Positions 1 to 8,885 of a stretch of 64,000 nt of DNA are shown here, in pieces. Numbering within the stretch: position 1 is the first letter of the stretch; each line of letters opens with the position of its first letter. Source of the stretch: an uncultured Bacteroidota bacterium (lineage in GTDB: Bacteria; Bacteroidota; Bacteroidia; Chitinophagales; Chitinophagaceae); contig CAIVEH010000216.1 of assembly GCA_903904855.1 (NCBI GenBank), positions 1 to 64,000 of the forward strand, read 5' to 3'. Below the pieces are notes generated by a model. It was not told the DNA's origin, searched no databases, and saw only the letters and a list, made by a program, of their open reading frames with translations. The position numbers and the translations under genes are program-made.

Positions 1-346
1 GCACAAGCAGCACCTTGCCATGAAAAAACTGAAGCCTGCTCCAGCCGTCAATCACATTCTGCCGGTTTGTGCGGAAAGTATATTCATTGGTAACAAGAAT
101 TATCATCAGAAATGACAGGAACATTATGAAAAAACTGGCCCAGAAACCCAGATGCCCCCATACCCCCGGAAAAGTATATGCCGAAGTAAGAAAGCTCACA
201 CCTTTTTTACCTCCTCCAAATTTCATTATTCCTGCCGATATTCCGTAATTCCATAAGGGTAATACCAACATATACAAGCCGGTAAGTACCCGGAATGTCC
301 GGTATTGTTTTAATTTCAGCCATTCAATCCTAAGTAATTCAATCAT
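1..346 (-). CDS. ABC-2 type transporter permease, N-terminal part (runs off left edge)
   Basis: This is the N-terminal 115 codons of an inner-membrane permease, probably the membrane half of an ABC exporter. The start is an ATG at 344-346. It opens with a short basic segment (MIELLRIEWLKLK) followed by hydrophobic stretches such as VLTGLYMLVLPLW and FFIMFLSFLMIILVTNEY, as in ABC-2 permeases that begin with a cytoplasmic helix. The ATPase gene lies just upstream on the same strand, with its stop only 6 bp away, so the two are almost certainly co-transcribed and form one transporter. The C-terminal part is outside the window and the substrate cannot be told. Confidence 0.75.
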   Translation of the reverse strand, partial: MIELLRIEWLKLKQYRTFRVLTGLYMLVLPLWNYGISAGIMKFGGGKKGVSFLTSAYTFPGVWGHLGFWASFFIMFLSFLMIILVTNEYTFRTNRQNVIDGWSRLQFFHGKVLLV

Positions 347-352
347 AGACTT

Positions 353-1282
353 TTATTTTGTCAGCTCCATGAATTTTGATTCCAGGCTCTGCTTCTTCAG
401 TGCCAGGTGCGATAAAACAATTCCTTTGCTGATGCAATATGCATTAATATCCTGCGGCCCCGCACCAGCCGCACCAAGCACACTGAGAGTATTATCGGCC
501 AATATGATTTTTCTGATTCCCGGCATTTGCTCCAACACCACTTTAAGCCCGGCCATATCGGCTGCTCTTACCTCTACATGGTCATCATTATTCAATACTG
601 CATCAACCGGCCCCTGCAATAAAAGATTGCCTTTTTTAAGTATAGCCACATGTGTACAAACCTTTTCTACCTCATCAAGCAAATGGCTGGCAATGATTAT
701 GGTATACCCATCTTTGTTCAGGTTTTTTATCAGCTCCCTGATTTCGGCAATACCGGCAGGGTCAAGGCCGTTGGTAGGCTCATCCAGTACCAGCACCCTG
801 GGCTTACCCAGCAAGGCAGCCCCTATAGCCAGCCGCTGTTTCATACCCAGAGAAAAAGTCTGAAAATTACTATTTCTGCGCTCATACAATCCTACTTGTT
901 TCAGCACAGCTATGCGGTCATCAAGCCCTTTGCCCCTGATACGCGCAGTAATCTCCAGATTATCAAAGGCCGACATGTAATGGTAGAAATTAGGAGTTTC
1001 CAGCAGGGATCCAATATCTTTTCTGGCATCTTCAGAATGTATGCCTCCAAACCACTGGTAGGATCCGGCAGAGGCAATCAGAACATCCAGCAGTATACCG
1101 AGTAAGGTAGTCTTTCCGCTGCCATTTGGGCCAAGTATACCGTAAACACTCCCTTCTGGCACATCAAACGATACATCCTTCAGCGCCTGAATAAACCCAT
1201 ATTTTTTTGAGATGTTTTGAATGGAAAGTATCGATTTCAACTGGTGTTTATTTTCAATAAAAGTAAAACATTCTGTGGGCAA
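353..1282 (-). CDS. ABC transporter ATP-binding protein
   Basis: This is the ATPase of a two-component ABC exporter, working with the permease that follows it. Visible motifs are Walker A GPNGSGKTT (about residues 51-59), ABC signature FSLGMKQR (143-150), Walker B VLVLDEPT (163-170) and the H-loop IIIASH (195-200). A C-terminal extension of about 80 residues follows the NBD, as in CcmA/BcrA-type exporters. The longest frame begins at a TTG. No ATG lies near the domain start, and a second TTG at about 1240 gives LKSILSIQNISKKYG, which matches the usual N-terminus of the family better, so the true start is uncertain. The substrate is unknown. Confidence 0.88.
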   Translation of the reverse strand: MPTECFTFIENKHQLKSILSIQNISKKYGFIQALKDVSFDVPEGSVYGILGPNGSGKTTLLGILLDVLIASAGSYQWFGGIHSEDARKDIGSLLETPNFYHYMSAFDNLEITARIRGKGLDDRIAVLKQVGLYERRNSNFQTFSLGMKQRLAIGAALLGKPRVLVLDEPTNGLDPAGIAEIRELIKNLNKDGYTIIIASHLLDEVEKVCTHVAILKKGNLLLQGPVDAVLNNDDHVEVRAADMAGLKVVLEQMPGIRKIILADNTLSVLGAAGAGPQDINAYCISKGIVLSHLALKKQSLESKFMELTK

Positions 1283-1387
1283 ATTACAATTTGGTCTTAT
1301 CGAATTCCCATTTCCAATTATGAAAATGAACTATTGAATGCATTTTAATGATTGACAGATAAAAGGATAACCAAATAATTCATTTAG

Positions 1388-2209
1388 TTATTGCACATAC
1401 AAATCTTTCTGTAGTGGTCCGCCTGGGTTAACGGCATAATGCGCCAGATCAGTGATACCGGCATCCCTGAGCACATCCTCATCAAGGAAAAGATTACCAG
1501 TACATTCTGCGGATGATTTTTGAAGAATATGGAAGGCGCAGTCGGCCAGGATATCTGGTTTGCGGCTCATATTCATCAGCATTTCACCACCTATAATATT
1601 CTTAACAGCTGAGGTCGCAATTGTTGTAACCGGCCACATGGAATTGGCAGCTATGTTATACTTCTTAAATTCTTTTGACCATCCCAGTGTCATCATGCTC
1701 ATATTGAACTTACTGATTGTATACGCCACATAGGGTGCAAACCATTTAGGATTCATATCCAGCGGAGGGGATAGAGTAAGAATATGTGGATTTACAGATT
1801 TGCGCAGGAACGGGACGCAATGTTTGGTAACCAGAAAGGTGCCTCTTACATTGATATCATGAACCAGGTCAAACCGTTTGGTCTCTATCTGTTCGGTATT
1901 GCTGAGGTTAATAGCAGATGCATTGTTGATAAGTATGTCAATACCACCAAATACAGCAACAGCCTGCTGCACGGCGGCTATTATCTGTTCTTCATCACGG
2001 ATATCACATTGCACCCCAAGGCCTTTACCACCTGCATCGTTAACTTTCTGGGCCACAGAATAAATAGTGCCACCCAACCGGGCATCTTCGGTAACCGATT
2101 TAGCTGCAATTACAATGTTGGCGCCTTCTTTGGCAAGTCTGAGTGCAATAGCCGCGCCTATACCCCTGCTGGCTCCGGTAATAAAAACAGTTTTCCCGCT
2201 GAATAGCAT
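1388..2209 (-). CDS. SDR family oxidoreductase (HSDL2-like)
   Basis: This is an NAD(P)-dependent short-chain dehydrogenase. The cofactor glycine motif TGASRGIG is at residues 11-18, NNAS (the NNAG equivalent) at 95-98, and the catalytic serine, Tyr163 and Lys167 follow in LSPP and YTISK. The insertion after the cofactor site and the motif SPPLDMNPKWFAPYVAYTISK resemble HSDL2-type SDRs (hydroxysteroid dehydrogenase-like 2), which usually act on lipid-like substrates. The 273-residue length fits the catalytic domain alone, without a sterol-carrier domain. It appears monocistronic, 66 bp from rlmB. The substrate is not inferable. Confidence 0.85.
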   Translation of the reverse strand: MLFSGKTVFITGASRGIGAAIALRLAKEGANIVIAAKSVTEDARLGGTIYSVAQKVNDAGGKGLGVQCDIRDEEQIIAAVQQAVAVFGGIDILINNASAINLSNTEQIETKRFDLVHDINVRGTFLVTKHCVPFLRKSVNPHILTLSPPLDMNPKWFAPYVAYTISKFNMSMMTLGWSKEFKKYNIAANSMWPVTTIATSAVKNIIGGEMLMNMSRKPDILADCAFHILQKSSAECTGNLFLDEDVLRDAGITDLAHYAVNPGGPLQKDLYVQ

Positions 2210-2275
2210 AAATTACAAATTATACTCCCGAAGGTAAGCAAACATAGATAAATACAGGGAAGATATTCAGCAGTC

Positions 2276-3049
2276 TTATATTGATAGTAGTCTTTGTCTT
2301 ACGGCTTCATAAAGAATCATGCCGGCAGCTACCGAAACATTCAGAGAATCAAAACTGCCCACCATAGGTATACGTATCAATTGGTCGGCCCGTTTCAGTA
2401 CATCTTTGCTGATGCCTGTATCTTCGGCTCCCATTACAATTACTGATGGAATGGTGAGGTCGCATTCATATACCGGTACACTGCCTTTCATTTGTGTTCC
2501 CAGTATCTGAATGCCATTTAGCCGCAATACATCCATTGCTTGCTGCACTGAAGGAGTACGGCAAAGAAGTATTTTTCTTAAAGCGCCTGCAGAGGTTTTT
2601 ACGGCTTCTTCGGTAAGTGATGCAGCATGAGAGGTGGGGAGAATGATACCCTGTGCTCCGCAGCAAAGTGCAGACCGGGCTATTGCACCCACATTGCGAA
2701 CATCGGTAATGCCATCGAGCAGCAAAAATAATGGGACTTCGCCCTTTTCCACAACAAAAGATATACCTGCCTGCAGATCGGTATATTGCAGCAAAGAAGT
2801 CCATGCTATAATGCCCTGGTGCTGCACTTTAGTCATATAATCCAGTTTCTCAACCGGCACCTGACTTATTGGTATATTGGAATTTCTTGCTAGTTGTTTG
2901 ATCTGGTTTATTTCCGGCCCGGTGGCAGTACGCAGCAGAAATATCTTCTCAATGGTAACACCCTGTTCCAATGCCTCCTGAACAGGCTTGCGGCCTGCCA
3001 ATAACGGAAAGGAATTTTTCGGCTTATTATTATCTCTGTGCTTCTCCAA
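2276..3049 (-). CDS. rlmB: 23S rRNA (guanosine-2'-O-)-methyltransferase RlmB
   Basis: This is a SPOUT-family (TrmH/SpoU) methyltransferase, likely 2'-O-methylating G2251 (E. coli numbering) of 23S rRNA. It has the N-terminal substrate-binding domain (LLAGRKPVQEALEQG) and the three SPOUT motifs: DVRNVGAIARSA, VIVMGAEDTGIS and SLNVSVAAGMILYEAVRQR. The length of 257 is normal. A stop codon lies directly before a TTG at 3047-3049 and the first in-frame ATG is far inside the protein, so initiation is almost certainly at TTG. A TAnnTTTG promoter box lies at 3084-3091. The related paralogue TrmL/TrmH is a less likely alternative. Confidence 0.88.
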   Translation of the reverse strand: MEKHRDNNKPKNSFPLLAGRKPVQEALEQGVTIEKIFLLRTATGPEINQIKQLARNSNIPISQVPVEKLDYMTKVQHQGIIAWTSLLQYTDLQAGISFVVEKGEVPLFLLLDGITDVRNVGAIARSALCCGAQGIILPTSHAASLTEEAVKTSAGALRKILLCRTPSVQQAMDVLRLNGIQILGTQMKGSVPVYECDLTIPSVIVMGAEDTGISKDVLKRADQLIRIPMVGSFDSLNVSVAAGMILYEAVRQRLLSI

Positions 3050-3083
3050 TTAAATATTAAAATCTGGTAAAGTATGTATCGTG

Positions 3084-3091
3084 CAAAGGTA
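3084..3091 (-). promoter_or_regulatory. -7 promoter box of rlmB
   Basis: On the minus strand this reads TACCTTTG, a perfect match to the Bacteroidota -7 consensus TAnnTTTG, 34 bp before the TTG start of rlmB. No clear -33 TTG is seen at the expected distance. Confidence 0.5.
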
Positions 3092-3391
3092 ATTGTAAAT
3101 TAATTAGTTCCTTTAGCTTAAAAGTAACTAATAATTCGCCAAAGCAAATTAAATGCAGGATTCTAAAATAATTTGCGAACAATTAAACATTAAATTAAAT
3201 ACTGTATACATTGAAAAATCTACTTTTCGACCAAAGACTCTGCTTAAGTACATTGAAGAATATTATCTATTTAATCTGCCCATCCTTTTTTCAAAAAAGA
3301 CCGTCTTTACTATGGGCGAAGCAATGTAATTTCTGAAATATTTGCTTAGTCCGAAAATATTATTAATTTTATAGTCAAACTTGCGCTCGAT

Positions 3392-6300
3392 ATGAAGCCT
3401 TTTTATACAATTGTTGTAGCAGTATTGCTATCTTTTAATGCACATGCACAATATTTCTTCCTGTCTAATTTTTCAGGTACTGCAACATTCGGTACGTTTA
3501 CCTGCACAGTAACATCCACTGGCAGTGTGTCGACAGGAGGTGGTATTTGTTTTACCGCTCCAACTGAATATTGGGCAGGCCAGTCTGGACCTGGAGCCTA
3601 TATATATACTGTAAATAAACCAGTATACCATATACGTGTTCATACCTGGGGTATAAACGGGGGCGCACTTGGGTCTGGTGAATATGTAACAATGTATGTG
3701 AACGGCGCCGTTTATCCGCTAACCGCTGCAAATGTTATTTCTTATACGGAGTGTAGTCCTGGTGGTGGGCCTATGTATCTCAACTTAGGAAATTTCATGG
3801 GGCCTGTAGGTTTGACCTCAAATTATAATGGTGGAGATTTTTTTATTGATGGAAATCAGTCTTCGGTTTGCGGACCTATTAATTCTTTTGAGCTGTGGTG
3901 TAATGGCAGTTTGTCGGGTGTGGCTTATCATATTGAGATGGATACCTTAAAGACACTTACCTGCATTACAGCTTTGAGCAATAATCCATGTATAGGTGAT
4001 ACAATTAAACTGGATATGCAGGGAGATTCCACTGCTTCTACCTATTTGTGGTCAGGCCCCGGAGGCTTTACGAGTACCCTTCAGAATCCATTTATTTTCC
4101 CTTCGGTTTTTGCTGATAGCGGTTGGTATAAGTGCATAAAATTCGGGCTAACTGTTAATGACACCGATAGTACACATGTTACTATTTACCCGAAACCTGT
4201 TGTAAATACTACCAATAATTCACCATTATGCCTGTCAGGGACAAGTACATTATTATTAGGTGTTTCTCCTGATTCTACTGGTGAAACATTTCTTTGGGTA
4301 GGTCCGTTGGTGTCTGGTTTTACTTCAACACTTCAGAATCCAACCTTCAGTACATTTGTTGGAATTGACACAGGAATATATACAGTTTATGCAACCACCA
4401 GTCATGGTTGTAAGGATACAGGCTATACCCATGTAATAGGTATTCCGGTACCGCCAACACCCGTTGTAACTGATCAGAATTACTGCCAGGGGAATCCATT
4501 TGTTCCGTATGCCCTCAGCGACACTGTTGGCGGCGATACTATATTATGGTATACAGTACCTGTTGGGGGTACTGGTAGTACAACCCCAATATCTGTCCCC
4601 ACACTTATTCCTGGCCTTTATCATGTTTGGGTAAGTGAGAAACTGGGGTCTTGCGAAAGCCTTAGAGGCACAGATTCTGTAAGGGTTACTACTACACCGC
4701 CTGCACCAGGAGTTACGGGGATTACGGAATATTGCCAGTTTATAGGGCCTGTTATCCCACTTACTGTTGCCCACACACCAACAGGAGTTGCCCGATGGTA
4801 TTATTCAGCTACAGGATCTTCTTTTTCTCCGAGTCAGCCATTTGTAGATATCACTCTGGCAGGCACTCATAACTGGTGGGTTAGCCAGGTCGATTCGGGA
4901 TGCGAAAGCCCAAGGACTCCTGTTACATTGATTGTTCATCCTAAGCCTCATAAGCCGATCATTAACCCAACACCGATCTGCCAGTTTATGACACCTGTTT
5001 CGGTTTCATGTAGTCCGGATACAACAGGTGTAGGCAATACGCTTGTCGTTCCTAGTCCATTCTTGTGGTATGGCACCGGAGTAACCCCTGCTATGAGTGT
5101 AGCTCCAATTCCTCCTACCAATATTGCTCCGGATACATTTGTATACTATGTTACAGAAACCACCATTTATGGCTGTGTAAGTGATAGTGCTGTAGACTTG
5201 GATGTAATTAAAGTGAAACCACCAGTTCCGGTTACTAAAGATATCAGGTATTGCCAACATGCAACGGCAGCAAAACTGAATGCATTGGCCGACAGTATCG
5301 GAAATTCTCACCTTAACTGGTATTATCATTCTGTTGCCCTGCCACCAATACCAACACCATTTACCGACACAATGCCTGGTACTTATACCTGGTATGTGAG
5401 CCAGACTGTGCCGAATGATGCTACAGGTTGTGAAAGTGATAGTGCAGCAATCAATGTGACTATAATATACAAACCTGTTTTTGATATAATTCCACCTGCA
5501 CCACATGTATGCCAGTTTGATTCAATCAGGCTGTCCTATAATCCGCTTGGCCAGCCATTGTTTGCACCATCTTACAAATGGGTCCTTCCCGACGGTGCAT
5601 TGTTTGCCGGAGGTACCAATCAGTTTGATTCCACCATATTCGTCCAGTTTAATAAGGCGAATATGAATAATTATGTTACCCTTTACGTTAGCGATGACAG
5701 CGGTTTCTGTACCTCTGATACATCGATATATGTTAAGGTAATTGCACAGCCATATATGGGCGCATTTACCAAGCCGGATGTTTGTCTTGGGGATACGGTT
5801 TTGCTGGGTTTGAGCTCTGTTGCAGCAGATGCCTATAACTTTAACTGGTATGTTGATAATCATCCACTGGCAAGTGCTCCATCTATCAGATTAATAACCA
5901 GCAATTCAAATAGCAGCGGGCCATTCGAAATCTCCTGGTTAGATGTAGGAATTCATGTTATAAAAGTTACCGGTCAGACAATGGAAGGCTGTAAATCGCT
6001 GGCGTACTACGATTCAGTGAATGTACACCCAAAACCAGATGCATCCTTCCAGATTGTAGGGATTGACTCAACCAACGAGTTCTGCCTTGAAGACAGTGCG
6101 CATTTCAGAGCTAATAAAACCGGCGCTAACTACTCTTATGCATGGGCGCCTGACAATTATTTTAATAACCTTAACCAGGCAGATATCTGGGGTAAAATGG
6201 ATAATGCTGCCAGCACAGTGATACTTACAGTTACTGATCCATACGGATGCTATGCAACATCCAGCCAGACATTGCATCCCGGTACATGCTGTACTGTAAT

Positions 6301-6562
6301 ATTTCCCAATGCATTTACTCCAGGTAAGGGTACAAAGAATACACTATTTCGGCCAATACTTACTGGCTTCCACCGCTTCCATGAATTCAAGATAGTGAAC
6401 CGTTGGGGAACAACTGTTTTTGAAGGTGGTAACAGTAATGTGAGCTGGGATGGTACTTATAATGGTGTTCCACAGGATATGGGAACTTATTTCTACTATC
6501 TGAAGTATGATTGTGGTGGCAAAACAATTGAAGCAAAGGGTGATTTGACCCTGATTAGATAA
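3392..6562 (+). CDS. T9SS type B secreted protein with Ig-like repeats and gliding-motility C-terminal domain
   Basis: This is a secreted surface protein of 1,056 residues. It has a Sec signal peptide (MKPFYTIVVAVLLSFNAHAQ), then about eight Ig-like/PKD-like modules of 80-90 residues, each starting near a CQF/YCQ or LCL cysteine and containing a W-Y core. The C-terminal 85 residues (from FPNAFTPGKG, with RWGTTVFEG, WDGTYNG and GTYFYYL) form the CHU_C/gliding-motility-associated C-terminal domain. In Bacteroidota this domain directs type B export through the type IX secretion system and cell-surface attachment. A strong terminator follows at 6587-6617. An adhesive or structural role is inference. 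Confidence 0.9.
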   Translation: MKPFYTIVVAVLLSFNAHAQYFFLSNFSGTATFGTFTCTVTSTGSVSTGGGICFTAPTEYWAGQSGPGAYIYTVNKPVYHIRVHTWGINGGALGSGEYVTMYVNGAVYPLTAANVISYTECSPGGGPMYLNLGNFMGPVGLTSNYNGGDFFIDGNQSSVCGPINSFELWCNGSLSGVAYHIEMDTLKTLTCITALSNNPCIGDTIKLDMQGDSTASTYLWSGPGGFTSTLQNPFIFPSVFADSGWYKCIKFGLTVNDTDSTHVTIYPKPVVNTTNNSPLCLSGTSTLLLGVSPDSTGETFLWVGPLVSGFTSTLQNPTFSTFVGIDTGIYTVYATTSHGCKDTGYTHVIGIPVPPTPVVTDQNYCQGNPFVPYALSDTVGGDTILWYTVPVGGTGSTTPISVPTLIPGLYHVWVSEKLGSCESLRGTDSVRVTTTPPAPGVTGITEYCQFIGPVIPLTVAHTPTGVARWYYSATGSSFSPSQPFVDITLAGTHNWWVSQVDSGCESPRTPVTLIVHPKPHKPIINPTPICQFMTPVSVSCSPDTTGVGNTLVVPSPFLWYGTGVTPAMSVAPIPPTNIAPDTFVYYVTETTIYGCVSDSAVDLDVIKVKPPVPVTKDIRYCQHATAAKLNALADSIGNSHLNWYYHSVALPPIPTPFTDTMPGTYTWYVSQTVPNDATGCESDSAAINVTIIYKPVFDIIPPAPHVCQFDSIRLSYNPLGQPLFAPSYKWVLPDGALFAGGTNQFDSTIFVQFNKANMNNYVTLYVSDDSGFCTSDTSIYVKVIAQPYMGAFTKPDVCLGDTVLLGLSSVAADAYNFNWYVDNHPLASAPSIRLITSNSNSSGPFEISWLDVGIHVIKVTGQTMEGCKSLAYYDSVNVHPKPDASFQIVGIDSTNEFCLEDSAHFRANKTGANYSYAWAPDNYFNNLNQADIWGKMDNAASTVILTVTDPYGCYATSSQTLHPGTCCTVIFPNAFTPGKGTKNTLFRPILTGFHRFHEFKIVNRWGTTVFEGGNSNVSWDGTYNGVPQDMGTYFYYLKYDCGGKTIEAKGDLTLIR

Positions 6563-6586
6563 GAACTCATTGAAATTTTAAACTAA

Positions 6587-6617
6587 AATACCACCCATAA
6601 TCAGGTGGTATTTTTTT
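6587..6617 (+). terminator. Rho-independent terminator after the T9SS type B gene
   Basis: A perfect 9-bp stem AATACCACC/GGTGGTATT with an 8-nt loop is followed by a run of T, 24 bp after the stop codon. Confidence 0.88.
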
Positions 6618-6670
6618 ATACCCGGGAAGCCTATGAATCCGGAATTCTACCCATCACCAGATGCATGGTT

Positions 6671-7108
6671 TCAAAAAGTATAGGCTTTGATGTATTGCAT
6701 CTTTGTAGCAGTTTTGCTGAAATCAACTTCAAAATAATCATAAAAAGTTGTGTCATCAGGTATTCTGAAACCGATTATGAAAGAGCAGGGGATAGTACCT
6801 TTTCTAACTAATAATCTGGAATTTTCAGCCCCTTTTGGCATAGTTAATTTCCCTTCTGCGAAATTGGGGCCATAGTCGGCATCTATATCATAGACACCTG
6901 CTGCAATGTTGCTGTCTGCAATAATTTTCACACTACAGAAAAAGTGGTTCAACTTATCTTCAGTAACCGGTGAGCTCAATGAATCGATAATAGTACCGGG
7001 TACAGGCAATCGAACTTTTTTTGAAGACTTGTTCACAGTAGCTGAATTCTGGCAGGAGGTAAGTAAGCTGCCCGCCCCTAGAAGCACAGAGAATATTTTA
7101 TTTTTCAT
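6671..7108 (-). CDS. Putative lipoprotein of unknown function
   Basis: This 145-residue protein has a lipoprotein signal: a charged MKNK start, a hydrophobic core FSVLLGAGS and a lipobox LLTSC with the modifiable cysteine at residue 19. The mature part has no recognised domain. It contains alternating strands and several acidic positions, and ends in YFEVDFSKTATKMQYIKAYTF. A TATTTTTG promoter box lies at 7116-7123 on the minus strand, 7 bp before the ATG. It appears monocistronic, convergent with the T9SS gene. Outer- or inner-membrane anchoring cannot be decided. Confidence 0.72.
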   Translation of the reverse strand: MKNKIFSVLLGAGSLLTSCQNSATVNKSSKKVRLPVPGTIIDSLSSPVTEDKLNHFFCSVKIIADSNIAAGVYDIDADYGPNFAEGKLTMPKGAENSRLLVRKGTIPCSFIIGFRIPDDTTFYDYFEVDFSKTATKMQYIKAYTF

Positions 7109-7276
7109 TAGGGTGCAAAAATACCGGAATCAGTGAATATTGAAATCTGAAAATTCAGACTGACTTTTACCACCATGCTTACTAATTCTGTGAGAATATC
7201 AGAGGTGAATAATAAAGCATCTACTCCATCCTGCAAACGATTTCTTATGGACCAAAACAAAGTATTATGTGCATAA

Positions 7277-7930
7277 CTATGGAGCAATTATCAGGTCATC
7301 CTCCACTTCCATTACTCCCGGGGCGCACCATACGGCACGCTCCACTTCGTTTCGTTCACCCCATGATCTTGCTTTACCTCTTAATATAATTTTATTGCCA
7401 GAGGTTTCAATAATTATCCGTTCTGCTTCAATGTCAGCACTGCGTTCCAGCGCCTCTCTGATTGATTCTCTGATAAGCGGAACATTTATCCTGGGATTAA
7501 TTGTGATCTGGTTTGTAATACCTTTTAGTCCGGTAATATCTTTTACGGCATTTAAAGCTGCATCTTTCTGAAACTGCCAGTCCACCGTACCCTCAAGGGT
7601 AAGCCACCCCTTTTCTACATCCACTATTATTTGCTTATCTGGTATGGCATTATGCCATTTCAGCGCGTTCAAAGCAGCAAAGGCAAGGTCAGCGTCAGAC
7701 CTCTGGCTGGAACCAGAAAGCTGAACGGTAATATTCTCCACTATACCTTTTACATCTTTTACCCGTCTGGCAGCCTCTTCTGCCAGGAGCTTTTTTGAAT
7801 AGCTATCAACCTGCCCACTTAATATGACAATACCAGTTTTTACTGCTACACCTATCTCCGCCGCATTAAGCCTGGGATCCCACTTCAACTCCTCCATTAT
7901 ATCTGACTGCAGGTGCAAATCTGTTTTCAT
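7277..7930 (-). CDS. BON domain protein (three BON domains)
   Basis: This 217-residue protein is built of three consecutive BON (OsmY-type) domains of about 65-70 residues. Each has the pattern alpha (D..I...L..D...), a V.V..G.V.L.G.V core and a final GV..I.N.I strand. Diagnostic pieces are VAVKTGIVILSGQVDSYSKK, IIVDVEKGWLTLEGTVDW and IETSGNKIILRGKARSW. BON domains bind phospholipid or membrane surfaces, and OsmY-like proteins are stress-associated. No signal peptide is evident, which is unusual for OsmY and more like the cytoplasmic BON proteins common in Bacteroidota. A TAAGTTTG box occurs upstream. Confidence 0.85.
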   Translation of the reverse strand: MKTDLHLQSDIMEELKWDPRLNAAEIGVAVKTGIVILSGQVDSYSKKLLAEEAARRVKDVKGIVENITVQLSGSSQRSDADLAFAALNALKWHNAIPDKQIIVDVEKGWLTLEGTVDWQFQKDAALNAVKDITGLKGITNQITINPRINVPLIRESIREALERSADIEAERIIIETSGNKIILRGKARSWGERNEVERAVWCAPGVMEVEDDLIIAP

Positions 7931-8145
7931 TTTATTGATTTTTTCATCTGAAATTGCTTTTGCAAACTTATCTTACAATTAACCTATGCACACTGACATC
8001 AGTCAATCGGATGAATGATACCTGTTTGGGATAGACTAATAAAATTCAGTATATGTATTGGCCGAAATCAATTTCAGGCAGGTAAATGATTCCTGCTTTT
8101 TTGTTGCCAAATACCAATGTTGCAGTACTAAAGCAATTATTCATT

Positions 8146-8153
8146 TACATTTG
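8146..8153 (+). promoter_or_regulatory. -7 promoter box placed 4 nt before a start codon
   Basis: TACATTTG matches TAnnTTTG exactly. The ATG of the next gene begins only 4 nt later (8158), so the transcript would start at or next to the start codon. A TTG at 8120-8122 is a possible -33 element, with a rather long 23-bp spacer. Confidence 0.5.
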
Positions 8154-8157
8154 TAGC

Positions 8158-8664
8158 ATGGTAAAAGAGAACATTGTAAACCTGGTTCCGGCAGTCTTCG
8201 CTGAAGATTCAAGGGTATGGATATTCCAATCCAGCCGTGCCTTTATAGAGAAAGAAGAAAAGGAAATCAATGAACAGTTGTGCCAGTTTTATAAACAATG
8301 GCTAAGTCATAATAACCCGGTGAAAGGATGGGCTGGCTTGCTGTTCAGGCAATTTATTGTGGTAATGGCCGATGAAACCGGTGAAATGACGGGTGGTTGC
8401 AGTATTGATGGAATGATGAGAGTTGTAAAAAGCCTGGAGCGCCAGTATGACGTTAATTTCTTCGACCGGATGATGATCACATTCCTTGTAAAGAACAAGG
8501 CTGAGATGCTACCTTTCAGCCAGGTTCAGTATGCAATTGATAAAGGTTTTATAGATAAAGACACACTCTTGTTTAATAACGTGGTCAATAACAAAAAAGA
8601 ACTGCTGGAGAACTGGCTTGTACCGTTAAACAAAAGCTGGATGGCTGGTCGTTTAAATTTTTGA
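8158..8664 (+). CDS. Conserved hypothetical cytoplasmic protein
   Basis: This protein of about 168 residues begins MVKENIVNLVPAVFAEDSRVWIFQSSRAF. The frame stays open upstream to 8086, but the internal ATG at 8158 is preferred because a promoter box lies at 8146-8153. The pattern (WIFQSSRAF, CQFYKQWLSHNNPVKGWAGLLFRQFIVVMADE, GGCSIDGMMRVVKSLERQYDVNFFDRM) is a family seen widely in Bacteroidota next to metabolic genes. I cannot name its function from sequence. There is no signal peptide or membrane segment, and it is monocistronic. Confidence 0.72.
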   Translation: MVKENIVNLVPAVFAEDSRVWIFQSSRAFIEKEEKEINEQLCQFYKQWLSHNNPVKGWAGLLFRQFIVVMADETGEMTGGCSIDGMMRVVKSLERQYDVNFFDRMMITFLVKNKAEMLPFSQVQYAIDKGFIDKDTLLFNNVVNNKKELLENWLVPLNKSWMAGRLNF

Positions 8665-8870
8665 TTGTAGCTTGTTCTCATCCCTTATTAAATTCAGGAT
8701 TGATAAAATAGTAAGCAGTAAACCGGCAATATTTTGTTGCTTCAGGTATTTTATTGCTTTGGTTAGTATACCGTGAAAAGTGATTTGGTTTGTTTATGAA
8801 AATGCAAATTGAGTAGTTAAATCACCGTTAAACTGTATATTATTTTTGACCCTCCTACAGGCTACATTAG

Positions 8871-8878
8871 TATATTTG
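8871..8878 (+). promoter_or_regulatory. -7 promoter box of the histidine kinase
   Basis: TATATTTG matches TAnnTTTG perfectly and lies 7 bp before the ATG at 8886, so any leader is very short. Confidence 0.5.
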
Positions 8879-8885
8879 TTATCCA